Shown: positions 33,027-41,402 of the stretch, piece after piece | How positions within the stretch are numbered: the stretch's first letter is position 1 | Layout: every line of letters starts with the position of its first letter | Assembly: GCA_965204835.1 (NCBI GenBank) | Contig: OZ242017.1 | Location: forward strand, 2,170,001-2,234,000 | Direction: 5' to 3' | Length of the DNA: 64,000 bases | Origin: VXMT01 sp965204835 | GTDB lineage: Bacteria > Chloroflexota > Dehalococcoidia > UBA2979 | Notes under the pieces: generated by a model | The model's database searches: none | What the model was told of the DNA's origin: nothing | Seen by the model: the letters and a program-made list of their open reading frames with translations, nothing else | Position numbers and translations under genes: made by a program

Positions 33027-33818
33027 TCAGCCGACCCGCGCCCGCTCGCGACGCTTCGGCAGCACCAGCGGATGACCGGTGACCGGGTCGGGTACGACGC
33101 GCACTGGATGCTCGAAGACCTCGCTGACCAGCTCCGGGGTCAGCACCTCGCGGGGCGGACCTTGCGCGGCCACCCGCCCGCGATCGAGGAGCACCACGCG
33201 CGTGGCGTGCGCCGCGGCGAGGTTGAGGTCGTGGAGCACGGCGACCACCGCGCTGCCGCCCTCCGCGAGGTCGTGGAGCAGGTCCATCACGAGCGCCTCG
33301 TGCCGCAGGTCGAGCGCGCTCGTCGGCTCGTCCAGGAGCAGCAACGGCGTGCGCTGCGCCAGCACCCGTGCCAGCGAAGCGAGGGTCTGCTCACCGCCCG
33401 AGAGCGTCGGGAACGCCTGCGAGGCCATCGAGGTGACCTCGGTGAGGCGCATTGCATCCTCGACCGCCTCCTTGTCGTCCATCGACTCGGGGGTGCGCAG
33501 CCACGGCATCCGGCCGAACGTGACGACCTCCTCGGTCGTGAACCGGAACGTCGTCGGCGTCTGCTGCGGGAGGACGGCGCGCAGCCGCGCCTGCTCGATC
33601 GGGGGCATGTCCGCGATCGGCAGGCCGTCGAGGTACACGTTCCCGGAGGTCGCCTCCAGCTCGCCGGCCACGATGCGGAGCAGCGTCGACTTGCCCGCGC
33701 CGTTCGGCCCGACCACCGCGATCAGCTCGCCGCGGTCGGCCTCGAACGTCACGCCGTCGACCAGCCGGGCCCGCCCGACCTGGAAGGAGACGGCCTCGGT
33801 GGCGAGGAGGGCCGTCAC
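33027..33818 (-). CDS. hmuV: Heme ABC transporter ATP-binding protein
   Basis: A 263-residue ATPase of the FecE/HmuV class: Walker A GPNGAGKST, signature LSGGEQ followed by TLASLARVLAQ, Walker B PLLLLDEPTSALD, switch VLHDLNLAA. The segment PQQTPTTFRFTTEEVVTFGRMPW is typical of heme importers. GTG 33818 overlaps the stop of the permease gene (GTGA). Last gene of hmuT-U-V. Confidence 0.92.
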   Translation of the reverse strand: MTALLATEAVSFQVGRARLVDGVTFEADRGELIAVVGPNGAGKSTLLRIVAGELEATSGNVYLDGLPIADMPPIEQARLRAVLPQQTPTTFRFTTEEVVTFGRMPWLRTPESMDDKEAVEDAMRLTEVTSMASQAFPTLSGGEQTLASLARVLAQRTPLLLLDEPTSALDLRHEALVMDLLHDLAEGGSAVVAVLHDLNLAAAHATRVVLLDRGRVAAQGPPREVLTPELVSEVFEHPVRVVPDPVTGHPLVLPKRRERARVG

Positions 33819-34945
33819 ATCCAGCCTCCCTGCTCGCGCGTCGTGCGACGCAGGAGGAAGAGGAAGTACGGCCCGCCGATGAGCGCCGTGACGACTCCGA
33901 GCGGGAGCTCGGCGGGGATCACGATCGTGCGCGCCACGAGGTCGGCGCCGAGCAGCAGGATCGCGCCGCCCAGCGCGCTCGCCGGGAGCAGCACGCGATG
34001 GTCGGGGCCGACGATGATGCGCAGCAGGTGCGGCACGACGAGCCCCACGAACGCCACGATCCCCGCGACCGCGACCCCTGCCCCGGTGACGAGCGTCGCG
34101 AAGACGATTACCAGCAGGCGGACACGCTCGGTGCGCACGCCCAGGTGGAACGCCTCGCGCTCGCCGAGGACGATCAGGTTCATCGCGCGTGCGTAGCGCG
34201 GCAGCAGCAGCAGGCCGACGACCGTGATCAGCGCCACCGGGAGCACGGCGCTCCACGTCGCGCCCGCGAGGCTGCCGAGCGTCCAGAAGATGATGCTGCG
34301 CAGCTCGGAGTCGTCGGCGAGGAAGCTCGCCAGCCCGATGAGGCCGCCCGCGATCGAGTTCATCGCGACGCCGGTCAGGATCAGCGTCACCACCTGCGTC
34401 CGGCCGTCGGAGCGCGCGAGCCCGTACACCACGAGCGTGAGGAGGAGCGCGCCCGCGAACGCGGCCAGCGGCAGCGACATCCAGCCGAGCGGCGAGAACC
34501 CGGTGATGATGAGCGCGATCACGCCCAGTGCGCCGCCGCTCGACACCCCGATCAGCCCCGGCTCGGCGAGCGGGTTGCGGAAGATGGCCTGCAGCGAGGC
34601 CCCGGCCATGCCAAGCCCGGCGCCGACGAAGACCGCGAGCACGATGCGGGGCATGCGGATCCCCCACACCACCTGCTCGCGCACCATGTCGACCTCGACC
34701 CCCGTCGAGATGCCGACACGGTCGAGGAGCACCGTCGCCACCTCCGCGGGCGGCACGCGCACCGCGCCGATGCCGGCGTTCAGGAACACCGCGACCACCA
34801 GCATCACGACCAGGACGGCGAACGTGGGGCCGGCGCTCATGGGCCGCAGCGACTGCGCGTGCTGCCAGGCGCGGCGCAGCGCGCTGCGAGGCGCGCCTCG
34901 CCGCATGCCCCGTGCTCGCTCAGCCGTCTGCCGGCGGATCGTCAT
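33815..34945 (-). CDS. hmuU: Heme/iron-type FecCD permease
   Basis: A 376-residue BtuC/FecCD permease with about ten membrane segments. Characteristic blocks are IRMPRIVLAVFVGAGLGMAGASLQAIFRNPLAEPGLIGVSSGGALG, ERVRLLVIVFATLVTGAGVAVAGIVAFVGLVVPHLLR and ELPLGVVTALIGGPYFLFLL. About 45 basic residues precede the first segment; a downstream ATG is possible. It forms the membrane channel of the importer. Confidence 0.92.
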   Translation of the reverse strand: MTIRRQTAERARGMRRGAPRSALRRAWQHAQSLRPMSAGPTFAVLVVMLVVAVFLNAGIGAVRVPPAEVATVLLDRVGISTGVEVDMVREQVVWGIRMPRIVLAVFVGAGLGMAGASLQAIFRNPLAEPGLIGVSSGGALGVIALIITGFSPLGWMSLPLAAFAGALLLTLVVYGLARSDGRTQVVTLILTGVAMNSIAGGLIGLASFLADDSELRSIIFWTLGSLAGATWSAVLPVALITVVGLLLLPRYARAMNLIVLGEREAFHLGVRTERVRLLVIVFATLVTGAGVAVAGIVAFVGLVVPHLLRIIVGPDHRVLLPASALGGAILLLGADLVARTIVIPAELPLGVVTALIGGPYFLFLLRRTTREQGGWM

Positions 34946-34955
34946 CGTCGAGCCC

Positions 34956-36092
34956 CTACTGGAGTTCCGGGTAGATCGCGGCGATCAGCTCGGCCAGCAC
35001 GGCGCCCGTGCGCGGGCCATAGCCGAGCAGGTACTGACCATCGAAGTCCACGACGGCGCGGTTGCGTCCCGCCTCCGTCTGGGCCATCCCCGGGATGCGG
35101 AGCAGCCCGTCGACGCCGCCCACGGAGTCCAGCCCGGTGCTGAACACCAGGATCACGTCCGGGTTCGCCGTGACCAGGGCTTCCGGCGTGATTGCCGTGA
35201 ACCCCTCCACCCCCGCCTCCACGCCCACGTCGATGCCGCCCGCCGCCTCGATCAGCGAGGTCGCCCCCGCGCCGTCGCCGCCGATCAGCTGCGTCTGCGC
35301 GCCGCGCAGGTATACGAAGGCCACGCGCGGGCTGCTCACGGCGTCCTCAGCGGTCGCGCTCGCCTCCGCGATCGATGCCAGCGTCTCGGCCGCCAGCCGC
35401 TCGCCGCGGCGCGGGACGCCCAGCGCGGTGGCGATGCGCGTGATCTTCTCCTCGATGTCGTCGAGCGAGTTGTAGTCGGGGAGGATGAGCACGGGGATGC
35501 CCGTCCCGCGCACCTGCTCGATGACCTCGGGGGGCCCCGCGAAGGTGGTGCCCAGCACCAGCGTCGGCGCGAGCGCGACGACGCCCTCGGCGCTCAGCGC
35601 GATCTGCACGCCGACGTCCGGCAACTCCAGTGCTTCCGGCGGGTAGGTCGACGTGACATCCACGCCGACGACGTGGTCGCCGAGGCCGAGGGCGAACACG
35701 ACCTCGGTGATGGTGCCGTTCAGCACCACGAGCCGCGAGACGTCCTCGATCACCATCTCGTTGCCGTCGACGTCCGTGACGGTGACGGGGAGCTGCGGCG
35801 TCGCCTCGACCGGTTCCTGGGTCGGCGTCGGCTCGGGCGTGGCGGTTGCGGTCGCGGTTGCGGTCCCCGTCGCGGTTGCGGTGGCAGTGGCGGTCGCCGT
35901 CGGAGCTGCCGTCGCGGTGGGCGTCGGCGCGGGCGTGCTTGCGACGGCCGGTGTGGCCGTCGAGGTTGCCGCCGCGTCCGCGACAGGCGACGACGGCGTG
36001 GCGTCATCGGCGCCGCCGGAGCAGGCCGCGACCGCGAGTGTCACGATGGCGAGGCCCGTGAGGGCCCGGGCAGCACGCAGCATGCTGCGCAT
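34956..36092 (-). CDS. hmuT: Heme ABC transporter substrate-binding lipoprotein
   Basis: A 378-residue binding protein. ATG 36092 follows GGAAGG by about 6 bases and gives a signal peptide with lipobox LAVAAC. A tether of about 80 residues of Ala, Thr and Pro follows, partly a pure (Ala-Thr)n run. The binding fold starts with VTVTDVDGNEMVIEDVSRLVVLNGTI; the TST-Y-P motif in VGVDVTSTYPPEALELPDVG marks the heme-type subgroup, where that Tyr is a candidate heme ligand. First gene of the importer operon, divergent from the heme monooxygenase-like gene. Confidence 0.9.
   Translation of the reverse strand: MRSMLRAARALTGLAIVTLAVAACSGGADDATPSSPVADAAATSTATPAVASTPAPTPTATAAPTATATATATATGTATATATATPEPTPTQEPVEATPQLPVTVTDVDGNEMVIEDVSRLVVLNGTITEVVFALGLGDHVVGVDVTSTYPPEALELPDVGVQIALSAEGVVALAPTLVLGTTFAGPPEVIEQVRGTGIPVLILPDYNSLDDIEEKITRIATALGVPRRGERLAAETLASIAEASATAEDAVSSPRVAFVYLRGAQTQLIGGDGAGATSLIEAAGGIDVGVEAGVEGFTAITPEALVTANPDVILVFSTGLDSVGGVDGLLRIPGMAQTEAGRNRAVVDFDGQYLLGYGPRTGAVLAELIAAIYPELQ
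35845..35935 (-). repeat. Short tandem repeat coding for the Ala-Thr tether of HmuT
   Basis: Degenerate GCGGTT/GCGGTC hexamers repeat about a dozen times in frame and encode alternating Ala and Thr. Slippage here would change tether length without a frameshift, since the unit is six bases. Confidence 0.6.
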
Positions 36093-36202
36093 GGACGGCC
36101 TTCCACGCTGGTTCAGTTCGGCGCCGCATTCCGAGTGTAGGCACGCGCGCCCCAGCGTTCTCACAACCTGTGCAAGAAATCACGACAAATGGGAGATATG
36201 TG

Positions 36203-36208
36203 TAGACT
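36203..36208 (+). promoter_or_regulatory. Possible -10 element in the hmuT / heme monooxygenase divergent region
   Basis: TAGACT at 36203-36208 could serve the plus-strand heme monooxygenase-like gene (start 36272). The 179-base region between the divergent starts is less GC-rich than its surroundings and holds CACA-ACC-TGTG near 36162-36172, a small palindrome. No clear -35 was seen. Confidence 0.35.
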
Positions 36209-36271
36209 CGTACGCGCGGGCACGTCTCGGCCTCGACTCCAGCGCGAAGTCCCGCACGCCAGGGAGGCGAC

Positions 36272-36580
36272 ATGTTCATCGCGATGAACCGGTTCAGCAT
36301 CGCCGAGGGGCGCGAGGACGACTTCGAGCGCAGCTGGCGTGAACGCGACAGCTACCTGGACTCCGTGCCCGGCTTCCAGAAGTTCGCCCTGCTCAAGGGC
36401 GACAGCCCCGGCGAGTACATCTCGCACTCGACGTGGGAATCGCGCGAGGCCTTCGTCGCGTGGACGGAGTCCGACGTCTTCCGCAAGGCGCACGGCCAGC
36501 CGCTCGCGGGCGGCGTGATGCAGGACGCCCCGCACGTCTCGCTCTACGAGGCGATCCTCCAGACGCCCGAGGCGGACTGA
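36272..36580 (+). CDS. IsdG/HmoA-like heme monooxygenase (ABM domain)
   Basis: A 102-residue ferredoxin-like ABM-fold protein. FIAMNRFSIAEGREDDFERSW, VPGFQKFALLKG, YISHSTWESREAFVAWTESDVFRKAH are the features of heme-degrading HmoA/IsdG relatives, including the W and the late His that place heme. ATG 36272 has GGGAGG upstream. Divergent from the heme importer, so release of iron from imported heme is the natural reading (inference). Confidence 0.88.
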   Translation: MFIAMNRFSIAEGREDDFERSWRERDSYLDSVPGFQKFALLKGDSPGEYISHSTWESREAFVAWTESDVFRKAHGQPLAGGVMQDAPHVSLYEAILQTPEAD

Positions 36581-36613
36581 CGCCGCCTCGGCCCCCGAGC
36601 CCGGGCACGAAAC

Positions 36614-36639
36614 AGCCGCCGCGCATGAGCGCGGCGGCT
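36614..36639. terminator. Strong intrinsic terminator
   Basis: Perfect 11-bp stem (AGCCGCCGCGC at 36614-36624, GCGCGGCGGCT at 36629-36639) with an ATGA loop, followed by TCTCGTT; on the other strand it is followed by GTTTC. It separates the convergent heme monooxygenase-like and FabG genes and can serve both. Confidence 0.8.
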
Positions 36640-36691
36640 TCTCGTTCAGCGTGGGCCTGCGCGGCCCGCGCCGTGCTCCCGGGGGAGCGTC

Positions 36692-37438
36692 CTACATGTA
36701 CTGGCCGCCGTTGGGCGAGAGCTGGGCGCCGGTGAAGAACCCGCCCTCGGTGCACAGGAAGCGCACCAGCGCCGCGATCTCCTCGGGCTCCGCGAAGCGG
36801 CCGAGGGGGATCTGCGACTTGATGTTGTCCTGGATCTCGTCGTTCAGCGCGTTGACCATGTCCGTCGAGACGAAGCCCGGGCACACCGCGTTCACGGTGA
36901 TGTTGTTGCGCGCGAGCTCCTTCGCGGCCGTCTTCGTGAAGGCGATCATCCCGGCCTTCGCCGCCGAGTAGTTCGCCTGCCCGACGTTGCCCATCTGGCC
37001 GATGATCGACGACATGTTGATGATCCGGCCGTAGTTCGCCTCGCGCATGTGCGGCACCGCGGCGCGCGTGCAGTAGAACATCGACGAGAGGTCCGTCTGG
37101 ATGACCTCGTCCCACTCCTCGACGGAGAGCCGCGCGATCGTGCGGTCGCGGTTCACGCCGGCGTTGTTGACGAGGATGTCGATCTTGCCGAGCTCCTCGA
37201 CCGCGGTCTCGACCACGTCCGAGGCCTCGTCGGCGTCGGCCACGTTGGCCTTCACGAGTACGACGGTGCCGCCGAACTCATGGATGGCGTCACGCGTGGC
37301 CTCCGCCGCGTCTGCGTTCGACACGTAGTTGACGATCACGCTCGCGCCCTCGCGCGCCAGCTCGATCGCGCACGCGCGCCCGATCCCGCGACCGCCGCCG
37401 GTCACGACCGCCACCTGTCCCTCGAGTGCTCCAGCCAT
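36692..37438 (-). CDS. fabG: SDR reductase, 3-oxoacyl-ACP / acetoacetyl-CoA reductase
   Basis: A 248-residue short-chain dehydrogenase. NADP site TGGGRGIGRACA, the NNAG motif in DILVNNAGVNRD, catalytic Ser in INMSSIIGQMGNVGQ and Y-x-x-x-K in NYSAAKAG. ATG 37438 follows GGGAGG; upstream in-frame codons are low complexity. The GGQYM C-terminus recalls PhaB, the acetoacetyl-CoA reductase of polyhydroxybutyrate synthesis, so FabG and PhaB roles are both possible. No PHA synthase is in view. The 239 bases before it hold no other gene. Confidence 0.88.
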   Translation of the reverse strand: MAGALEGQVAVVTGGGRGIGRACAIELAREGASVIVNYVSNADAAEATRDAIHEFGGTVVLVKANVADADEASDVVETAVEELGKIDILVNNAGVNRDRTIARLSVEEWDEVIQTDLSSMFYCTRAAVPHMREANYGRIINMSSIIGQMGNVGQANYSAAKAGMIAFTKTAAKELARNNITVNAVCPGFVSTDMVNALNDEIQDNIKSQIPLGRFAEPEEIAALVRFLCTEGGFFTGAQLSPNGGQYM

Positions 37439-37677
37439 CTCCGCCTCCCGTGGTGGGTTCATGTTTCGTTCGACGGCCGCATCGTGACCGTGCAGCGGCG
37501 AGGGCGCAAGCCCGCGCCCGCGCCGACGCCGCAAGCGCCGTCGAGGGCGCGGCTACTCCACGGGCTCGGTGCGCTCGGCGATTGCGACGACGCTCCGCGG
37601 CGCGCCGCGAGCTTCACGCGGGGCGTCCCGCAAGCGCCAGATCAGATCGCGATCCAGAGCTTCAGCATGGATCGCGT

Positions 37678-38079
37678 TCAGGGAGTCTCCTCGCCCTCTT
37701 CCTGACCGGGCCAGTCCGGCCAGGCATGCTCCATGCAGGCCGCATACGCTGCATTCAGGGCGGCCTTCGCCTCGGCAACGGACATCGCTCTGATTTCCGC
37801 GACGAACGGAGCCTCCACGTCTCCGGATACGCTCGGTTGCGGCGTGCCCTGAAGTAGTTCCCTCACGTCCTCGGTCGTCCACTCCAGGCGATACCACGGG
37901 TAGTCGCTGGAGTGCTGGGGTCGGCTCGCCTCGTGGTGGTGCATCACGACGAAGCCCGCACACGTGTGCATGTGTTCGGGCGTGTGCTCGGTCGGGAGTA
38001 TCGGGCTCGTCGCCACGATGAGGAAAACAACCGCCGTTGCGGCGCTGCCTGCCAGAATGAGCGCCAGCGACCTCCTCAT
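37678..38079 (-). CDS. Membrane-anchored small hypothetical protein
   Basis: A 133-residue protein with an N-terminal hydrophobic anchor (SLALILAGSAATAVVFLIVA) and a polar outer part. That part has a His/Met-rich stretch (HTPEHMHTCAGFVVMHHHEA) and a C-terminal helix (SVAEAKAALNAAYAACMEH). The His/Met/Cys content suggests metal binding, but no family is recognised. ATG 38079 has AGAGGA upstream; an ATG at 38112 is the alternative. Confidence 0.55.
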   Translation of the reverse strand: MRRSLALILAGSAATAVVFLIVATSPILPTEHTPEHMHTCAGFVVMHHHEASRPQHSSDYPWYRLEWTTEDVRELLQGTPQPSVSGDVEAPFVAEIRAMSVAEAKAALNAAYAACMEHAWPDWPGQEEGEETP

Positions 38080-38188
38080 CCGACTCGTCCTCTCACCCGG
38101 AGTGAGCCCCATATCCGGGGCTGATCCAGGATCCGCGGGGGACGATCGAGGAGATCAGACGCCTGGTGCTATCGATCCTCCTCGCGGG

Positions 38189-39865
38189 TCACACGACCGT
38201 CGGCGGGGTGTACTCGCCCCACTCCTCGCGCAGCACGTCGCACATCTCGCCCAGCGTGGCGTAGCTGCGCACCGCGTCGAGGATCGGCTCCATCATCGAG
38301 TCGTCGCCGCGCGCCGCCTGGCGCAGCCCGGCCAGGGCCGCATCGACGGCGGCCTGGTCGCGCTCCCCCTTCACGCGCGCGAGGCGTTCAAGCTGGGCGT
38401 CGATGACCGCCGTGTTCGGGCGGAAGATCGGCGTGGCGTCCTCATCCTCGTCGACGTACTGGTTCACGCCGACGACCACGCGGTCACCGCTCTCGATCTC
38501 GTGCTGGTAGGCGACCGAGGCCTCCTGGATCTCGGACTGCACGTACCCGCTCTCGACCGCCGCCACCGCCCCGCCGATGTCCTCGACGCGGTCGATGATG
38601 GCCTGCGCGGCCTCCTCGAGCTCGTTCGTGAGGGACTCGACGTAGTACGAGCCGGCGAGCGGGTCGATGGTGTCGGCCGCGCCGGTCTCGTGGGCGATGA
38701 TCTGCTGCGAGCGCAGCGCGAGCTGCTGCGCCTCCTCGGTCGGCAGCGCCAGCGCCTCGTCGTAGCACGAGAGCGCGAGCGACTGCACGCCGCCGACGAC
38801 GGCCGCGAGGGCCTGGATCGCCGAGCGCGTGAGGTTGTTCAGCGGCTGCTGCGCGGTCAGCGTCGATCCGCCGGTCTGCGTGTGCGTGCGGAACATCATC
38901 GCGTTCGGGCTGGTCGCGCCGTAGCGCTCCTTCATCGCGCGCGCCCACATCCGGCGGAGGGCGCGGAACTTGGCGACCTCCTCGAAGAAGTAGTTGTGCG
39001 TGTTGAAGATCCACGACACCCGCGGCGCCACGTCGTCGATCGACGCGCCCGACGCGATGCAGCCGTCGAGGTAGGCGAAGGCGTTGGCGAACGCGAACGC
39101 GATCTCCTGCGCGGCCGTCGAGCCGGCCTCGCGGATGTGGTAGCCGGAGACCGAGATCGAGTTGAATCGCGGCGCCTCGCTGGCGCAGTAGTTGATGAGG
39201 TCCGACGCCAGCCGCACCGAGGGCCCCGGCGGGAAGATGTAGGTCCCGCGCGCCACGTACTCCTTGAGCACGTCGTTCTGCGCCGTGCCCATGATCACGT
39301 TCGGCTCGTGGCCCTGCTTCTCCGCCGCGACGATGTACATCGCCACGAGGATCGGCGCGGGCGCGTTGATGGTCATCGAGGTCGAGATGCCGTCCAGCGG
39401 GATGTCCTCGAACAGCGTCTCCATGTCGGCGAGGCTGTCGATCGCGACGCCCACCTGCCCGACCTCGCCGGCCGCCATCGGGTGATCCGAGTCGTAGCCG
39501 GTCTGCGTCGGCAGGTCGAACGCCGTCGAGAGCCCGGTCTGGCCGTTCGCCAGCAGCTCACGGAAGCGCTCGTTGGTCTCCTCGGGGGTCCCGAAGCCGG
39601 CGTACTGGCGCATGGTCCAGAGCCGCCCGCGGTACATCGTCGGCTGCACGCCGCGCGTGAACGGGTACTGGCCCGGGAACCCGATGTCATCGAGGTAGTC
39701 GACGCCTTCGACGTCGAGCGGCGTGTAGAAGCGCTGGGCCTCCGCCGAGGAGGTTTCGAACGTCGGCCTGCGCTCGGGGAAGCGTCCGAGGACCTTGGCC
39801 AGCGGACCCTCTTCCCACGTGCCCTGCGCATCCTGGATTGCGGTGGATTCTTCCGGCCTCATCAT
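38189..39865 (-). CDS. Adenosylcobalamin-dependent acyl-CoA mutase, large (substrate-binding) subunit
   Basis: A 558-residue mutase catalytic domain without the C-terminal B12-binding domain, which must come from a separate small subunit not seen here. Family blocks are YPFTRGVQPTMYRGRLWTMR, FDLPTQTGYDSDHP, TAQNDVLKEYVARGTYIFPP and SWIFNTHNYFFEE. The residue that is Tyr in methylmalonyl-CoA mutase (RG-x-Y-P-T-M-Y) is Gln here (Q74), while the carboxylate-binding Arg is kept (R206). The usual product call is methylmalonyl-CoA mutase, but the substrate may differ. Followed downstream by nothing in the same direction except the small anchored protein; the PhaJ-like gene lies 45 bases upstream. 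Confidence 0.88.
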   Translation of the reverse strand: MMRPEESTAIQDAQGTWEEGPLAKVLGRFPERRPTFETSSAEAQRFYTPLDVEGVDYLDDIGFPGQYPFTRGVQPTMYRGRLWTMRQYAGFGTPEETNERFRELLANGQTGLSTAFDLPTQTGYDSDHPMAAGEVGQVGVAIDSLADMETLFEDIPLDGISTSMTINAPAPILVAMYIVAAEKQGHEPNVIMGTAQNDVLKEYVARGTYIFPPGPSVRLASDLINYCASEAPRFNSISVSGYHIREAGSTAAQEIAFAFANAFAYLDGCIASGASIDDVAPRVSWIFNTHNYFFEEVAKFRALRRMWARAMKERYGATSPNAMMFRTHTQTGGSTLTAQQPLNNLTRSAIQALAAVVGGVQSLALSCYDEALALPTEEAQQLALRSQQIIAHETGAADTIDPLAGSYYVESLTNELEEAAQAIIDRVEDIGGAVAAVESGYVQSEIQEASVAYQHEIESGDRVVVGVNQYVDEDEDATPIFRPNTAVIDAQLERLARVKGERDQAAVDAALAGLRQAARGDDSMMEPILDAVRSYATLGEMCDVLREEWGEYTPPTVV

Positions 39866-39910
39866 GGTGCTGCTCCTCGGACCCCGTGCTCCGCTCTGAC
39901 GTGTGCGCCG

Positions 39911-40333
39911 CTAGCGCAGCTCGTCGATCATGACGAGGGCGTCGCCGCGGATGACCTCGGTGCCGTCCTGGTTGGTGACGTTCGTGTTGAGCGAGACCTG
40001 GTTGCGCTCGGTGTTCACGGCCGTCGCCTCGACGTTCGCGGTGAGCGTGTCGCCGGGCGAGACGGGGGCGCGGAACTGGAGGTTCTGCCCCAGGTAGATG
40101 ACGACCGCCTCGGGGGCGAGGCGCGTCCCCAGCGCCGCCGAGATCACGCCCGCGGCGAGGATGCCGTGGGCAATCGGCGCCTTGAAGCGCGTTCGCGCCG
40201 CGTAGTCCGCGTCGCTGTGCAGCGGGTTCGTGTCGCCGGAGACCTGGGTGAACATCGAGATGTCCTCCTCGGTCACGGTCTTCTCGAAGCTCACCGTCGT
40301 GCCGACGGTCACGCCCTGGACGTCATCAGCCAT
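39911..40333 (-). CDS. MaoC/PhaJ-like (R)-specific enoyl-CoA hydratase
   Basis: A 140-residue hot-dog hydratase with the full signature FTQVSGDTNPLHSDADYAA and APIAHGILAAGVISA. ATG 40333 lies 6 bases from GAGGGG; the ATG at 40339 is too close to that site. Converts trans-2-enoyl-CoA to (R)-3-hydroxyacyl-CoA. Same strand as the mutase and separated by 45 bases, so they may share a transcript in branched or odd-chain acyl-CoA metabolism. Confidence 0.9.
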   Translation of the reverse strand: MADDVQGVTVGTTVSFEKTVTEEDISMFTQVSGDTNPLHSDADYAARTRFKAPIAHGILAAGVISAALGTRLAPEAVVIYLGQNLQFRAPVSPGDTLTANVEATAVNTERNQVSLNTNVTNQDGTEVIRGDALVMIDELR

Positions 40334-40517
40334 CGTCATCCCCTCGCCTGCCGCGCCCGTGGGCGCGTGTGCTCCTCGCATGCCGCGAAGTGGGTTGAAG
40401 CATAGCGGGAATCGCGCGCACGCGGGATGCCCGAGCCCGCGTGGGGGCGGTTCGGGCGCCGTCGCTCCCGGGTTGCGCAGCATTTGAGCGTTGATTACAA
40501 AAAAATGCGAAAAAAGA

Positions 40518-40545
40518 TTGACCCAGCCCGCCCACCGGCGATAAT
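40518..40545 (+). promoter_or_regulatory. Sigma-70-type promoter of the suf operon
   Basis: TTGACC (40518-40523), a 16-base spacer and GATAAT (40540-40545), the best housekeeping promoter in the window. It is preceded by an AT-rich stretch (about 40489-40517) with two A-tracts, an UP-element-like feature. Start of sufR is 137 bases downstream; this leader and the rest of the 349-base intergenic region hold no gene. Confidence 0.7.
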
Positions 40546-40682
40546 GGATGCACGGACCACGCACACCCGGCGAAGGACGTGCCACCGGTCCCCAGGCGGG
40601 GTGACCGAGCAGAACACACCGACGGGACCCGACCCGCGACCGCTCTGCGGCGCAGGCATCCCGGACGCGAACCGAAGGGCGC

Positions 40683-41402
40683 ATGGAGCGCGCACGCGAC
40701 GAACTGATTCGCATCCTCCACGAGCGCGGCGACAGCTCTGTCGCCGACCTCGCCGAGGCCATGGGCATGTCCCAGGGCTCCGTGCGACGCCACCTCGACA
40801 TCCTCGGCGCGGACAGCCTCATCGAGTCCCGGCAGGAGCGCCGGCCGCGCGGCCGCCCGCTCACGCTCTACCGGCTCAGTGAGGCCGGCGAGGAGCGCTC
40901 CTCCGCCGCCAACTACCAGCGCCTGCTGGACCACGTCTACCCCGCCCTCACCCACCTCGGCACGAGCGAGGTGGACGGGCAGCCCGGGGGCGCGATCCTG
41001 TGGCGCATCTTCGAGTCCGTCGCCGAGCGCGTCGCCAGCGAGCAGGCGCCGTTCGTGCGCAGCGACGAGCTGCCGAACCGCATCAGCGAGGTCGTCGCCG
41101 CGATGAGCGAGGTGGGCGTGCTCCACGACGCCGTCGACGAGGGCGACGCCTTCCGGCTGAGCAACATCGGCTGCCCCTGCCGCTCTACGGCCCTCGAGAC
41201 CGAGGCGGCCTGCGAGGCGGACCGCTACAGCATCGAGCTGCTGGTGGGCGCGCCGGTCGAGCAGGTCGCGACCATCGCGGGCGGATCGAGTTGCTGTGAG
41301 TACATCGTGAGAAAACACCCCGAAGGGGGCGAAGCATCCGTTCCGGCGTTCGCAGCGCCGGAGCCGGAGACGCCGCAACGCGGAAGAGTGGAGTTGCTGT
41401 GA
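40683..41402 (+). CDS. sufR: SufR-like Fe-S-sensing transcriptional regulator
   Basis: A 239-residue DeoR/ArsR-type winged-helix repressor. The HTH is SSVADLAEAMGMSQGSVRRHLDIL with a RGRPLTLYRLSEAG wing. The C-terminal half has Cys at 164, 166, 177, 204 and 205, the ligands expected for a 4Fe-4S cluster in SufR. It heads the suf operon, overlapping sufC by 4 bases, and probably represses the operon when cluster-loaded. Confidence 0.92.
   Translation: MERARDELIRILHERGDSSVADLAEAMGMSQGSVRRHLDILGADSLIESRQERRPRGRPLTLYRLSEAGEERSSAANYQRLLDHVYPALTHLGTSEVDGQPGGAILWRIFESVAERVASEQAPFVRSDELPNRISEVVAAMSEVGVLHDAVDEGDAFRLSNIGCPCRSTALETEAACEADRYSIELLVGAPVEQVATIAGGSSCCEYIVRKHPEGGEASVPAFAAPEPETPQRGRVELL

Noticed and set aside
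36162..36172. CRP/FNR-type site between hmuT and the heme monooxygenase
   Set aside because: CACA-N3-TGTG has the wrong spacing and orientation relative to TGTGA-N6-TCACA; kept only as a small palindrome.
37553..37677. Reading frame between fabG and the small anchored protein
   Set aside because: Short, Arg-rich, no ribosome site, overlaps the neighbouring gene in another frame; treated as non-coding.
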